Source of the DNA: Patella vulgata
Lineage: Eukaryota > Mollusca > Gastropoda > Patellidae
Direction: 5' to 3'
DNA: 64,000 nucleotides
Assembly: GCF_932274485.2 (NCBI RefSeq)
Contig: NC_065880.2
Coordinates: 92,948,730 to 93,012,729 of the forward strand
Part shown: piece by piece, positions 43,356-53,774 of the stretch
Layout: each line of letters opens with the position of its first letter
Numbering within the stretch: the stretch's first letter is position 1
The notes under the pieces: generated by a model
The model's database searches: none
Told to the model about the DNA's origin: nothing
The model's input: only the letters and a program-made list of their open reading frames with translations
Program-made: the position numbers and the translations under genes

Positions 43356-43737
43356 CTAAATCTGCCTATTGCAAGTCTTTCTGTTGGTCTAAAATGTTAT
43401 GTAAAATATTAATTAGACATTTATTAACATGACAAGATCTTAATCATCTCTCGGTGCTATCTTATTTGTTCGATTTTTACTGGATTTGAATCCGATCTGC
43501 TGCGCAACGCTCATTGGTGATTAAATGCAAAAATGAATAATCGAGACTATGTTTATTACCGTACCGACTTTAGTAATGATGATCGAGGGTAAATCTAAGA
43601 TTTAATCGCTAATATCTCGGTTAAGAGTGGAGCACTTCGACTAAAATTTACAGCATATTCCCTTTACATTATCTAGTTAAGTATTTTATTGAGAACTGCC
43701 AGCTCTTTATCTAATCTTACCTAATGCCCCTTTAAAT
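43352..43737 (+). mobile_element. K2 MITE, left end lost to the minisatellite
   Basis: CTAAATCTGCCTATTGCAAG to CAGCTCTTTATCTAATCTTA, then CCCCTTTAA. Close to 44717-45023 but with an extra segment of about 75 bp (ACTGGATTTGAATCCGATC), also present at 37674-38046. Confidence 0.78.
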
Positions 43738-43785
43738 GAAAAAAAAACATAATGTGAATCTTTTATGGTGTTGATTTTTATGTTC

Positions 43786-44076
43786 TTTGGGTAGCCGAAT
43801 GGTTAGGACATGCGCGCTGTATCATAACGTATGTCATTTAGTCAACTGACGTGGTTTCGATTCCACGGTTGTACGTTTCAAGGAGCAGAGACGCCTGTCC
43901 AACCTCGTGGGTTTTCTCCGGGTTCTCGGGTTTCTTCCAACCTCCAACTGCTAAAGACCCCTACGCGCAAGCGAAATATAGAAATAAAATTCCGCTTCAT
44001 GTTAGTTCCAAAATGACCTAGTTTGTGTCGTGTGAACGTTCAACGCCATTTCTCTCTTCTATTCTCTCTCTTGATT
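43786..44076 (+). mobile_element. SINE-A, first arm of an inverted pair
   Basis: TTGGGTAGCCGAATGGTTAGG head, B box, central block with a small duplicated CCAAC, and a short CT tail. Confidence 0.9.
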
Positions 44077-44097
44077 TGGTCGTAGATCGGAGGTTAG

Positions 44098-44356
44098 AGA
44101 GAGAGACACATACACACACACAAACTAGGTCATTTCGCGACTAACATGAAGTGGAATTTTATTTCTATATGTCGCTTGCGCGTAGGGGTCTTTAGCAGTG
44201 GGAGGAAACCGGAGGACCCGGTGAAAACCCACGAGGTTTGACAAGCGACCCTACTCCTTGTCACGTCCAACCGGGAAATCGAAACCACGCCAGCTGACTC
44301 AATGACATAATGATTCAACGCGCACGAGCTAACCATTCGGCCATCCAATCCCTCTA
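44098..44356 (-). mobile_element. SINE-A, second arm of an inverted pair
   Basis: Tail GAGAGAGACACATACACACACACAAACTAGG. It lies tail-to-tail with 43786-44076 and only about 20 bp apart. The element plus its downstream 70 bp is very close to 48312-48640. Confidence 0.92.
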
Positions 44357-44430
44357 ATGGGTAATCAACCATTTAAGGAAACGTTGATTTTTTTAATGGA
44401 ATAGGGTATAGCGACTAGACATAGCGACCC
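44357..44430 (-). repeat. Non-SINE segment shared with 48565-48640
   Basis: ACCATTTAAGGAAACGTTGA then TTAATGGAATAGGGTATAGC and GACTAGACATA occur next to the SINE-A head in both places. Confidence 0.88.
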
Positions 44431-44530
44431 TACTCCGTGTCACGTACAACTGGGGAATCGAAATCACGCCAGTTGACTCAATGACAGACCTTATGATACA
44501 ACGCTCACGCGCTAACCATACAGTTGGGAT
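44431..44530 (-). mobile_element. SINE-A 5' fragment
   Basis: AGCGACCCTACTCCGTGTC to CGCTAACCATACAG: head and B box only. Confidence 0.82.
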
Positions 44531-44716
44531 CTGAATACCTTATAGCATCCATTGTGCTGTCTTTGTTGATGCTAAAAATTGGATTTCCGATTAGGCGTTG
44601 ATGTCAGAAATGTTCGTACTGCAGGACCTGTTGTAAAAATCGAATAAATCCTTTATTGAAACTACCACATTAAATGAACCAATTCGATATTACCAATAAT
44701 TTCATAGTTTTCTTAA

Positions 44717-45023
44717 ACATAAATTATGCAAGAGCTAAATCTGCCTATTGCAGGTCTTTCTTTAGGCCTGAAATGTTATCTAAATTATTAATTAGACATT
44801 AATTAACTTAACCGGACCATAATCAACCCTTGATGCCTATGTTTTTATCGTACAGACTTTAGTAATGATGATCGAGGCTAGGCCGAAAATTCAATCGCTA
44901 AATTCTCGGTTCAGAGTGGATCAATTTGACTGAAATTTTCAGCAAATTCCCTTTATATTATCTTGTTTTTAACTAATATAGTGAGAACGGCCAGCTCTTT
45001 ATCTAATCTCCCATAATGTATCT
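44717..45023 (+). mobile_element. K2 MITE, complete
   Basis: 307 bp between TTAA at 44713-44716 and TTAA at 45024-45027. The ends ACATAAATTATGCAAGAGC and (minus strand) AGATACATTATGGGAGA are inverted repeats. No coding sequence. Confidence 0.8.
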
Positions 45024-45027
45024 TTAA

Positions 45028-46010
45028 GGAGCAAGAATAAAACGGCGGATTTCACATTGTAATTTCGTTTCTGTTGTTGTTGCTGGTGGATTTTATTTAC
45101 AGCCTAGTAAGAAAATCACACAAACAAAAAAGCAAAAGAAAAGAAATGACGATCACAGTTTTATCATATTGCGGATTTACAGATACCTCGACAATATTTT
45201 TTTTTGTAATTTCCGAAATCAATTTAGATGTACTAATCATTATGACAGAATTAATGAAACACCTAGAAACCCTATATTAATTTTCCATCCGTGTTGATTA
45301 ATGAGTTAACAGTTTACATCGTGAAATATAATCTAAACTCTCAGTAACAAGCACCTGTCCAGCCACTACCTTGTCAATCAGCCATTGTGACACATCACGT
45401 GACATCATATGAAATTTGATATACAGTAATAAGGTAATATTGATTTTAAAGTCGACAAGCTGCTGTTAAGGTGGAAAATAGACGGGCTATTTAAGGCGAT
45501 TTCTAGTATATAGGCCTACATTAGATGTAGTGACTTTCAAACATACACTGATTTAAATATTAAGCAGGACAGGTAAATATTTGGATTTGTTATTTATTTA
45601 TATATAAACATATATCTACGGAAAGTGCGGATATTTTAGGATCTGGATATTGTCTTGTATAAAGTTAGATTCACCATTATAATACGATATGATGTGGATT
45701 TACATAGAAATTGACATTTTGTGTCCATAATTCGTGCATTATTTTGATTTTAAAGTGAGTAATTTGTAATCTAGACGGATTTAATCCATGTTCCATGTGT
45801 CAGATATTATGCGTACCTTTTCATTTGTGCAACAGAACTTCAAAAGATTTAATTGAGAACACATGTGAGCAGGTATAGAGACATTATTTTACCTTTAATT
45901 AGAAGTTTGGTTCTGCTTTGATTTCGCTAAGTTGTTTATATTTAAAGTCAAAATTAGTTATTTTTAAATATTTGATATGATAATGTGCAGTGCATCACTT
46001 GGATTTGTCT
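45028..46010. other. Unique AT-rich DNA, nothing recognised
   Basis: No exon or repeat copy recognised. The lysine-rich open frame at 45074-45280 is not supported. Confidence 0.4.
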
Positions 46011-46029
46011 ACAGTGCCACGTATGTCAT

Positions 46030-46740
46030 TGGTTGGTTACCCCTGGGTTAAAGCAATATTGAGTTGATATATTACACGTATATATACAGCAATATTGAGT
46101 TAATATTGAGTTAATATTGTACTAGTAAACAGCAATACTGGGCTAATATATTACACGTATATAATATTTTATCGCTCAATACGGATAATATTTTCTGACT
46201 CAATACGGATATAATTTTATAGCTTTATGAATATCATTACGAAATATGTAATAATATTATTACTTTATGGATACCAAATACGGATAATATGTTATGACTT
46301 AATACGAATAATGTTTTATGACTCAATACGAATAATATTTTATGACACAATACGAATAATATTTTATGACTTAATACGAATAATATTTTATAGCCTTATG
46401 AATATCATTACGGAATATATATTATTACTTTAGATGGATACCAAATACGGATATTATTTTATTACTTTATCAATATCAAAACGGGTAATATGTTATAATT
46501 TTATGAATATCAGTACGTGTAATATATTAGCCCAATGTTGCTGTATACTAGCTAGTGCAATATATGAACGTGTAATGTATTATAACTTTATTAATATCTG
46601 GATGGATAGTATTACATATCTCAATGAATATCAAAACGGGTAATATGTTATAACTTTATTAATATCTGTACGGATAGATGGATATTATTATATATCTCAA
46701 TACAGATAATATTTTATAACTTTATGGATACCAAACTAAT
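46030..46740. repeat. AT-rich minisatellite region, core period 24 bp
   Basis: CAATACGAATAATATTTTAT repeats every 24 bp at about 46327-46400. Looser versions with GGATACCAAATACGGATAAT and TGAATATCATTACG extend to 46740. At 46044-46160 AGCAATATTGAGTTAATAT and TATTACACGTATATA recur. Open frames here are repeat artefacts. Confidence 0.8.
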
Positions 46741-47305
46741 AAGAGTAAACAAGTCGACTCCCACTTAATCTTTTGAGATGTTGTGCCACCATTTAATCCA
46801 ACAGCACGTCATATCCACGCGATTAGAACCCTCTCGATTAAAATCTTAAGTCGTGATGTGTTAAAAATGGCGGAATATTGCTTACTGAAAACCAGTAATA
46901 ACGTAAGTACTAATTTGAACTGGATGCCTTGGGAACTGATCGAATTTATATCAGTTTGTTGCTTAATGAACAAGTTGCCCGTATATTAGTGTCGTATTTC
47001 AGTTCTATTTATCCCGATGTTTTATAATACTTTATAATTTATATCAGCTTGTTGCTTAATCAACAAGGTGCCCGTATCGTATATCAGGTATTGTTTTTAT
47101 TATACTTTATTATTTATATGGGTAATGCAGTAAACATGGTGTATTGAATTCTCTGATCAATTATTTAATCGATCGCCAGTGATCTCATTAATAAATTATA
47201 TACGTCTAATGAACATTACATGTTGGCCGCATTGTTTTTTATATATATACAGGATATATGGAATACAAATATTGTTTATTACTATTATTAGAATTCTCTA
47301 GTCTT
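46741..47305. other. Mostly unique, nothing recognised
   Basis: TTTATATCAGYTTGTTGCTTAAT with CAAGKTGCCCGTAT occurs twice (about 46946 and 47038), a two-copy direct repeat. The open frame 46783-46989 has no known motif. Confidence 0.45.
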
Positions 47306-47313
47306 TTATCCAG

Positions 47314-47576
47314 AGGGGGGGGGGGGTGGATGGCTGAATGGTTAGCGTGCGCACGCTGTATCATAAAGTCTGTCATTGAGTCGACTGGCGTGGTTTCGAA
47401 TCCCCGGTTGTACGTGACAAGGAGTAGGGTCGCCTGTCCAACCTCGTGGGTTTTCTCCGGGTCCTCCGGTTTCCTCCCACTGCTAAAGACCCCTACGCGC
47501 AAGCGAATTATTGAAATAAAATTAAACCATATGTTAGTCCCGAAATGACCTAGTTTGTGTCGAGTGGACGTTAAAC

Positions 47577-47613
<37 letters not shown>
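47314..47613 (+). mobile_element. SINE-A, full length, near consensus
   Basis: GGTGGATGGCTGAATGGTTA head, clean B box GGTTTCGAATCCCC, central block, GTCGAGTGGACGTTAAACC and a (CT)n tail. Exact 8-bp target duplication TTATCCAG at 47306-47313 and 47614-47621. One of the youngest-looking copies. Confidence 0.95.
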
Positions 47614-47615
<2 letters not shown>

Positions 47616-47848
47616 ATCCAGTAATGATAAAATATGATGTGACATTGTATATAGAAGACCAAACAGCTCTGTATTCACTGTTCGTAGTTTTTAATTCATA
47701 GTCCTTATTTCTTATTTCTTCATTTGTTTGGTCTTCCATAATTATATACATATATATTTAAAGGACATTTATTGAAAGCGATTTATAATAACAGATTGCT
47801 TTATGGATGACATTCACTAGGTATATTAACTACAACGTTCCAATGGGG

Positions 47849-48193
47849 CAGTGATTCTCAACCAGTTTGCCGTGGCACACAGGTGTGTCGCGAGATCTTC
47901 TTAATTGTGCCGCGAAATTTTGAACGGCACACTAAGAAAATGTGAAAAAACTACGTGATCCCAATTGAGTATTCACTGATGAGTTCATAGTTGTGTTTTT
48001 CTGTATTTAGTTTGAGTCATTCTATATGTCTATGACTAGTCTACGGTTGTATTCCGTCTCACTTACCATGTTTTTAGTTTGCAAAATTCAAATAATTTGC
48101 ATATATATATATATATATATATAGCCAGGTGTGCCGCTATTTTCTCATGTGTTCCAAGGTGTGCGGTTGGCAAAAAAATGTTGAGAACCACTG
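47849..48193. mobile_element. hAT MITE
   Basis: 345 bp with ends CAGTGATTCTCAACCAGTTT and (minus strand) CAGTGGTTCTCAACATTTTT. Left octamer CAATGGGG (47841-47848) and right CATTGAGG (48194-48201) match at 6 of 8, the size expected of hAT insertions. The interior has GTGCCGCGAAA and a (TA)n tract, and no transposase. Confidence 0.85.
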
Positions 48194-48270
48194 CATTGAG
48201 GATACTTACGTCATTGAGGATTCTTACGTCATTGAGGATACTTACGTCATTGAGGATACTTACGTCATTG
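48194..48270. repeat. 18-bp tandem repeat starting at the hAT target site
   Basis: CATTGAGGATACTTACGT is present four times plus a partial unit. The first eight bases of each unit equal the right target octamer of the hAT element. Confidence 0.92.
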
Positions 48271-48311
48271 CTCGATAACGTTTCAATGATGATCCTGATT
48301 GCAACTTCGCA

Positions 48312-48640
48312 GATGGGGTTTAACGTCCACTCGACACAAACTAGGTCATTTCAGGACTAACATATGGTTCAATTTTATTTCAATGATTCGCTTGCGCGTA
48401 GGGGTCTTTAGCTGTAGGAGGAAACCGAAGAAACGGAGTAAAACTACGAGGTTGGACAGGCGACCCTACTCCTTGTCACGTCCAACCGGGAAATCGAAAC
48501 GACGCCAGCTGACTCAATGACATACCTTATTATTCAACGCACACGAGCTAACCATTCGTCCATCCAATCCCCTTAATGGGAAATAAACCATTTAAGGAAA
48601 CGTTGATTTTTTAAATGGAATAGGTTATAGCGACTAGACA
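48312..48640 (-). mobile_element. SINE-A plus shared downstream segment
   Basis: SINE-A without a GA tail (48312-48562), followed by AAACCATTTAAGGAAACGTTG and TAGCGACTAGACATA (48565-48640) as at 44357-44430. The two loci are copies of one longer unit. Confidence 0.9.
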
Positions 48641-49002
48641 TAATTTCCTTGACAACCTGACATGCACCACCACTGACAAGCGACACTGGATCAGAGCTAG
48701 GGAGATTTTAGTCGAAAGATTAGTAAATAATTGCCAATTATAAATGAGCTGTTTATAATTGTTAGATTTTTTTTAACTCTTTGTATTGTAAAATTTAAAA
48801 AAAAACATTTCTAACCCTGTGTATTGTAATTTCTCAAGTTTGATGAATGCAAAAAAAAGTTAATTGGCATGTAATACAACTCGATGGAAAATACAAGAAT
48901 TGTCTAGATAAACATTTATCGATTTTACCTTTTCAGAAATATTTGTATTTAATTATTTAAATCAAGATTTACAAAAAGTGCAAAGCGGATTTGACACACA
49001 AT

Positions 49003-49006
<4 letters not shown>
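48641..49006. other. AT-rich, nothing recognised
   Basis: No coding or repeat signal. Confidence 0.4.
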
Positions 49007-49060
<54 letters not shown>

Positions 49061-49117
49061 GGTTTAACGTCCACCCGACACAAACTAGGTCATTTCGGAA
49101 CTAACATATGGTTCAAT
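49007..49117 (-). mobile_element. SINE-A, strongly 5'-truncated
   Basis: Long (GA)n at 49007-49057, then GGGGTTTAACGTCCACCCG to CATATGGTTCAAT. Confidence 0.9.
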
Positions 49118-49154
49118 CGTACAGAGCAACACTTCTTCCGTATAGCCATGATTC

Positions 49155-49195
<41 letters not shown>

Positions 49196-49427
49196 GGGGT
49201 TTAACATCCACGCGACACAAACTAGGTCATTTCGGAACTAACATATGGTTCAATTTTATTTCAATAATTCGCTTGCTCGTAGGGATCGTAGAAAACACGC
49301 GAGGTTGGACAAGCGACCCTACTCCTTGTCACGTACAACCGGGGAATCGAAACCACGCCAGTTGACTCAATGAAAGACCTTATGATACAGAGCTCACGTG
49401 CTAACCATTCGGTCATCCAACCCCCAA
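49155..49427 (-). mobile_element. SINE-A, near full length
   Basis: A second (GA)n tail at 49157-49192. The body has a deletion in the central block (AGGGATCGTAGAAAACACG), and the head ends CATTCGGTCATCCAACC. Confidence 0.9.
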
Positions 49428-50274
49428 AATAGAAATGAACGAGTTTTGTGATTATTAAAGTGGTAAATAAGAGAAAAGTGTGTGTGAGATAGTTGTATTT
49501 TACGTCCGCTTCTACCGATGTGATATCGCTAGCTTCGGAAGATGGAATCCTAGAGTCCACCAGTTAATTTGGTAAATACGAGAAAAGTAATGTTTATATC
49601 GCTTAGTGTGAATAACCCAATTTAACTGAGTGTTAAATAATTCAACTGGTGTAAAAGGTATATGACACACAATAAATTGACATCATCGAGTTTTGTGATG
49701 TCGAAACAGTAAAATAAAGCAGGCGCATTGTTTAAACCGAAAGGTGTGAAGAAAACAGTGTAGCAGGTGTTGAATAATAAAACTTATGCAGGATATATAT
49801 TACAAGTCAGATTGTATTTTACAACAGTATTACATGGATTTTATGTCGATAACCAGTTTTTAGTAACATAATAATTATATAAAAATACAACCACAGCTGG
49901 CATTCCCTCTAATATGCAATCGTACGATCAAATATTTATTAAATTGTCACAATGTCGTTTTATAATCGAACTGAAAATGCACATGAGACAATTCTGTTGA
50001 ATACTGTTTATTATCCAACAGGAAGAGGATTAGACTAGGATTATCTAGTTTTTATCAGGTAAAAAGAATCATAGTGGAGAATTGTGCCCTGCGTCTATAT
50101 ATTAATTAGACAAGTGCCAAATAAGGTAAACACTACCTGTATTGGTAACCCACTTGTGATTTGATATTACCTGGTCATTGCAAATATCATACCTTTATAC
50201 AATCAAATAAATTTGTATAGTCGAAATGAAATTGAATTTTGAGGAATATTTTTAACGGATAGGGGGGCTGCTGT
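49428..50274. other. Unique AT-rich DNA
   Basis: Nothing recognised beyond two mentions of ATATGACACACAATAAATTGA-like sequence (about 48990 and 49660), suggesting a weak local duplication. Confidence 0.4.
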
Positions 50275-50402
50275 TTACCCTATGTTTCGAATTCAAGTGG
50301 GATATTGTACGTGCACTATTAATTTGCATAAGGGGCATAAACACTTTAGCAGTTTCATTAGCCCAAGCTGAGCAGAACAGAAGGAAGTTAAATTCCTTTT
50401 CA
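50275..50402 (+). mobile_element. SINE-B, diverged 3' part
   Basis: CGAATTCAAGTGGGATATTG, GTACGTGCACTATTAATTTG and CATTAGCCCAAGCTGAGCAG, then AAGTTAAATTCC. Confidence 0.65.
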
Positions 50403-50406
50403 TGAC

Positions 50407-50682
50407 TGACAGGGGGGTTTGGATGGCTGAATGGTTAGCAAGTGCGCGCTGTATCATAAGGCCTGTCATTAAGTCAACTGGCGTGGTTTCGAATCCCCGT
50501 TATACGTGACAAGGAATAGAGTCGCATGTTCAACCTCGTGGGTTTTCCCGGGTCCTCCGGTTTCCTCCCACTGCTATAGACCCCTACGCGCAAGCGAATT
50601 ATTGAATGAAAATTAAGTCATATGTTAGTCCCGAAATGACCCAGTTTTTGTCGAGTGGGCGTTACCCCCCACCCCCTTGTGT
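50407..50682 (+). mobile_element. SINE-A, tail replaced by C run
   Basis: GGTTTGGATGGCTGAATGG head with all blocks. It ends GTCGAGTGGGCGTTACCCCCC without (CT)n. No target duplication seen. Confidence 0.9.
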
Positions 50683-50689
50683 TTTTGAT

Positions 50690-51387
50690 ACGTATAAAAA
50701 GAGAAAATAAGTCTGTAAAATCCGCGGGAAATTCTCTCCGCTAAACACCGTGATCGACCCCAGGAACTTCCCTGTTGCCCTTATCGAACAAATAGCCCCG
50801 CAGTAGCACCCGACGGGACATTTCGTTAAATGTTATCGCTCTACATGTACTAAAAGTTCAGCTCGGTGACGTTGTATAATCCGAGTATTACAGGAAGAAA
50901 TATAATCAGTCGCCTACCGGAGTTATTTTATGCTTTTAATTATCTAAATTAATTTTCCTCATTGGCATATAAATTAAATAGCATTTAACCGACTCGATCT
51001 GCTTTGTGGTTCAATATAGCGGATTGATAATTAGACGACGGTACAATGATCACAAAGAAATTCGCTTCGGGTATTTTCTTTAATATTGAAAATTCAAAGC
51101 ACCAGTCCATAATGATGAAAACCAATTAGAGCTCGTCTAATCATTAGAATAATCTGAGTAAAGATCCCCAGATTTAAAAATACCGTCTTCAAACATTTTA
51201 TCAAGTCTCTGATTTGTCATTTGAGGGTTTTTGACAAGATTTTGAACGTGGGGTCTCTTCATGAAAAGGTTCAAGTCCGTTCAGTATTCACAAAGATACG
51301 AGTATGACAAGAGTATGTTTTCTCTCTGAATCGGAAATGGATTAATTAAATTTCAAAATATTTATCAGATTGATTTTATGTTTTTCA
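50690..51387. other. Unique DNA upstream of the Ras gene
   Basis: No repeat family is recognised, in contrast to the surroundings. It is likely to hold the promoter, a 5' exon or a 5' intron of the Ras gene, but I could not identify a convincing TATA box or first exon. Confidence 0.45.
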
Positions 51388-51388
51388 G
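51371..51388 (+). promoter_or_regulatory. Candidate 3' splice site in the Ras gene 5' UTR
   Basis: TTTTATGTTTTTCAG followed by GAGATG ends at 51388, 71 bp before the start codon. It fits an acceptor with a modest pyrimidine tract. If real, the coding exon is preceded by an intron in the 5' UTR. Inference from sequence only. Confidence 0.4.
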
Positions 51389-51459
51389 GAGATGATCCAG
51401 TGATGTGTACGATGACCTGATTTATATCACGATATCCATAGCAACAACAGTAATCCAAT

Positions 51460-52188
51460 ATGGCGGACGTGGAACATAGGAATAGAGTTGTGCTACTTGG
51501 GGCAGGGAATGTCGGGAAAAGTGCGATATTAAAGCGGTTTTTATTGGGTACATTCACATCAGAATATAAAGAAACAGTAGAGGATCTATTTACACGTGAC
51601 TTTGATGTCAATGGCAACACAGTAAAAGTAGACTTCTTAGATACAGCTGGTACGATGGTATTTCCCGCCATGAGAAAGCTGTCAATAACAACAGCACATG
51701 GCTTTGTTCTGGTCTATGCTATCAATAGTCAGGAATCGTTTGAAGAAATGAAAAGGTTCTGGCAACAGATTAAGGAAGAGAGATCGAATTATCAGGAGTT
51801 ACCATGCGTGATTGTTGGAAATAAAGTCGATTTAGAGAATGATCGACAGGTAGAGAAATTTGACGCCTTAAATTGGATTTACACGGATGGTTTTTGTGGA
51901 GGGTTTCTGGAAGTTTCAGCAAAGGAAGACGAATCTGTAACGGATATATTTAAGACTATATATGAGCAGTCACGTGGTGGTATTCGTCATCTTGATCCTT
52001 TGCTCGGTAGGCGCATGAGCACTAATTCGCTCGACGAGACCGAGACGGAGAAAGCTGACGAATGGGACAGCGATGCCAAGAAATTTAACCGAAGCCGTAG
52101 TTTAATCCGACGAAGTAGCAAGCCAAAAATGAAGCGAAACAACCGACGCGGTGTAAATAAGCACGAGCCTGATTGTGTCATTTCCTGA
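51460..52188 (+). CDS. Ras-family small GTPase, RASD/Ras-dva-like, single coding exon
   Basis: 242 residues, intact. It binds and hydrolyses GTP and should act as a membrane-anchored signalling switch. G1 is GAGNVGKS at 14-21 (Ras Gly12 kept, Gly13 replaced by Asn17). G2/switch I is YKETVED with Thr39. G3 is DTAGT at 61-65, so the catalytic Gln61 of Ras is Thr, as in Rap. G4 is NKVD at 121-124 and G5 is EVSAK at 151-155. FPAMRKLSI after G3 is typical of RASD and Ras-dva proteins. A 64-residue tail (175-238), rich in Arg, Lys and Ser, leads to CVIS, a CAAX box predicted to be farnesylated; vertebrate RASD1 also ends in CVIS. The start is supported by A at -3 and G at +4, and the frame has no upstream Met in phase. 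Codon use and conservation make it the only clear host gene here. Family placement between RASD and Ras-dva is uncertain; the Ras superfamily is certain. Confidence 0.95.
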   Translation: MADVEHRNRVVLLGAGNVGKSAILKRFLLGTFTSEYKETVEDLFTRDFDVNGNTVKVDFLDTAGTMVFPAMRKLSITTAHGFVLVYAINSQESFEEMKRFWQQIKEERSNYQELPCVIVGNKVDLENDRQVEKFDALNWIYTDGFCGGFLEVSAKEDESVTDIFKTIYEQSRGGIRHLDPLLGRRMSTNSLDETETEKADEWDSDAKKFNRSRSLIRRSSKPKMKRNNRRGVNKHEPDCVIS

Positions 52189-52646
52189 TTACTTGCTCAT
52201 TCGGACTACTCTCATTCGGTATGTAGAGTTGTAAAAATTGTCAGTGTGTTTTGTTTTCTGGAGTTCTCTTGCTTGGTGCTTCTGCTTGACATTGGTTGTT
52301 GGGAGTTAGCTTTTAATTGTGGAAATATTTCTAATTTGTGATACAGTGTGAATGATTTAAATGGCCGTCTTATTGGGATTATAATGTGATATACTTACAT
52401 GTAATTGTGACATTTAACAAAATACATTTTCGCTTTGACATCTGAGTAGATATTTTCGCTGTGAAGTTTGGAAAAAACATGTTCGCAATGGCCTGTTAAA
52501 ACACATCATTGCGGTGACCATGTGCATGAACAACCCATAGTGGCGAAGTGTGAAAACACGTGACCGGGAGATAACTCTAGATCTAGTCTACTATCTGTTT
52601 ACAACCACAGTTGTATATATTGCACCTTGCCTTGTTTACTTATTAA
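52189..52646 (+). other. 3' flank / probable 3' UTR of the Ras gene
   Basis: Unique sequence without repeat copies up to the K2 element. The first possible polyadenylation hexamer is ATTAAA at 52642-52647, across the K2 boundary. An AATAAA lies further on inside K2 (about 52896). The true transcript end is not known. Confidence 0.45.
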
Positions 52647-53004
52647 AGATACGTCATGTAAGAGATAAATCGGCCTATTGCAGGTTTTCATTAATTTGGT
52701 CTTCAAATCGTATTCAAATTATTATTTAGACATTTATTCACATGACAGGTTTATAACCAACACTCTAAGCCATCGGATGGCGGGGATTTAAACAGACTAA
52801 ATACGATCGCCATTTAAGTCTCGATTAACAAGTGGCTTAGCTACGATAATAAACAATCTGCGCTACATCTCCCAACACCCATAACTTCACTCAGAATAAA
52901 GTAATTTTAATGAAATTTTCAATGCCCATTTTTCATTATCTATCTTTAAACTATTATAGCACGAACGACCAGCTCTATTTTTCTAAATCTTACATAATGT
53001 ATCT
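52647..53004 (+). mobile_element. K2 MITE, complete, just 3' of the Ras gene
   Basis: 358 bp between TTAA at 52643-52646 and 53005-53008. The termini AGATACGTCATGTAAGA and (minus strand) AGATACATTATGTAAGA differ at two positions, the best-preserved ends of the family. Confidence 0.85.
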
Positions 53005-53141
53005 TTAACCTTTAGATAAATATTATACTCATTAAATATAAAAACTGAAACCATTCTCGATTGATCTATAAAATATATGAATGCCTTCAACCTCTCTAGA
53101 CCAATTGGTCTAAACTGCGAATCAGAAACAGATCTATAAAA

Positions 53142-53144
53142 AAT

Positions 53145-53178
<34 letters not shown>

Positions 53179-53416
53179 TGGGTCATTTTCGGGACTAATA
53201 CATGTTTCAATTTTATTTCAATAATTCGCTTGTGCGTAGGGGTCTTTAGCATGGGGAGGGGGCCGGAGGACCCGGAGAAAACCCACGAGGTTTGACAGCG
53301 ATCCTACTCCTTCTCACGTACAACCGGGGAATCGAAACCACGTGAGATGACTCACGGAAATACCTTATGATACAGCGCGCACCTGCTAACCTTTCGGTCA
53401 CCCCCCCCCCCCCCCC
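53142..53416 (-). mobile_element. SINE-A, 3' terminus deleted
   Basis: (GA)n tail leads straight to GGGTCATTTTCGGGAC, so GTTTAACGTCCACTCGACAC is missing. Central block and head remain. A C run is at 53401-53416. Confidence 0.87.
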
Positions 53417-53668
53417 GATAAAAATCACAAATGGATATATATAAAATGTGAAACACAAACTTTGACTTGCTGATATTACAAATTAGGTAATTTGGCAAAG
53501 ATTAATGAGATTGTTTTTATTTTACTCGCATGAAACGCGAAGAAACAATTGATGTGTTACTCGTCAACAAATGCATTTGATCATTCCCACAGCTACATTA
53601 AATTCCGCATAATATATAGTCCTCCCAGCCAACCACCCACCCACCAACCAGAACTCCCATTCCGGGTT

Positions 53669-53774
53669 GAATACATCCTCGGCACCGCAGTGGTCTCAAT
53701 CCGTTCTACTCCACTTTACCTCTGAGTTCATCCATGGGGAGACACGTATTCAAATTATCTGCCCTTTATGATTG
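53669..53774. repeat. Repeat flank shared with 15394-15491
   Basis: CAATCCGTTCTACTCCACTT, GAGTTCATCCATGGGG and ACACGTATTCAAATTATCTG match the copy near 15.4 kb in the same orientation and in the same position beside the helicase fragment. Confidence 0.82.

Noticed and set aside
47258-47548. Open frames containing GYPTSWVFSGSSGFLPLLKTPTRKR-type peptides, seen at many places
   Set aside because: These are translations of SINE-A and its complement, which recur wherever the SINE does. They are not proteins.
51987-52181. Antisense open frames across the Ras gene (51342-51671 and 51987-52181)
   Set aside because: Shadows of the Ras coding sequence on the other strand, with no independent support.
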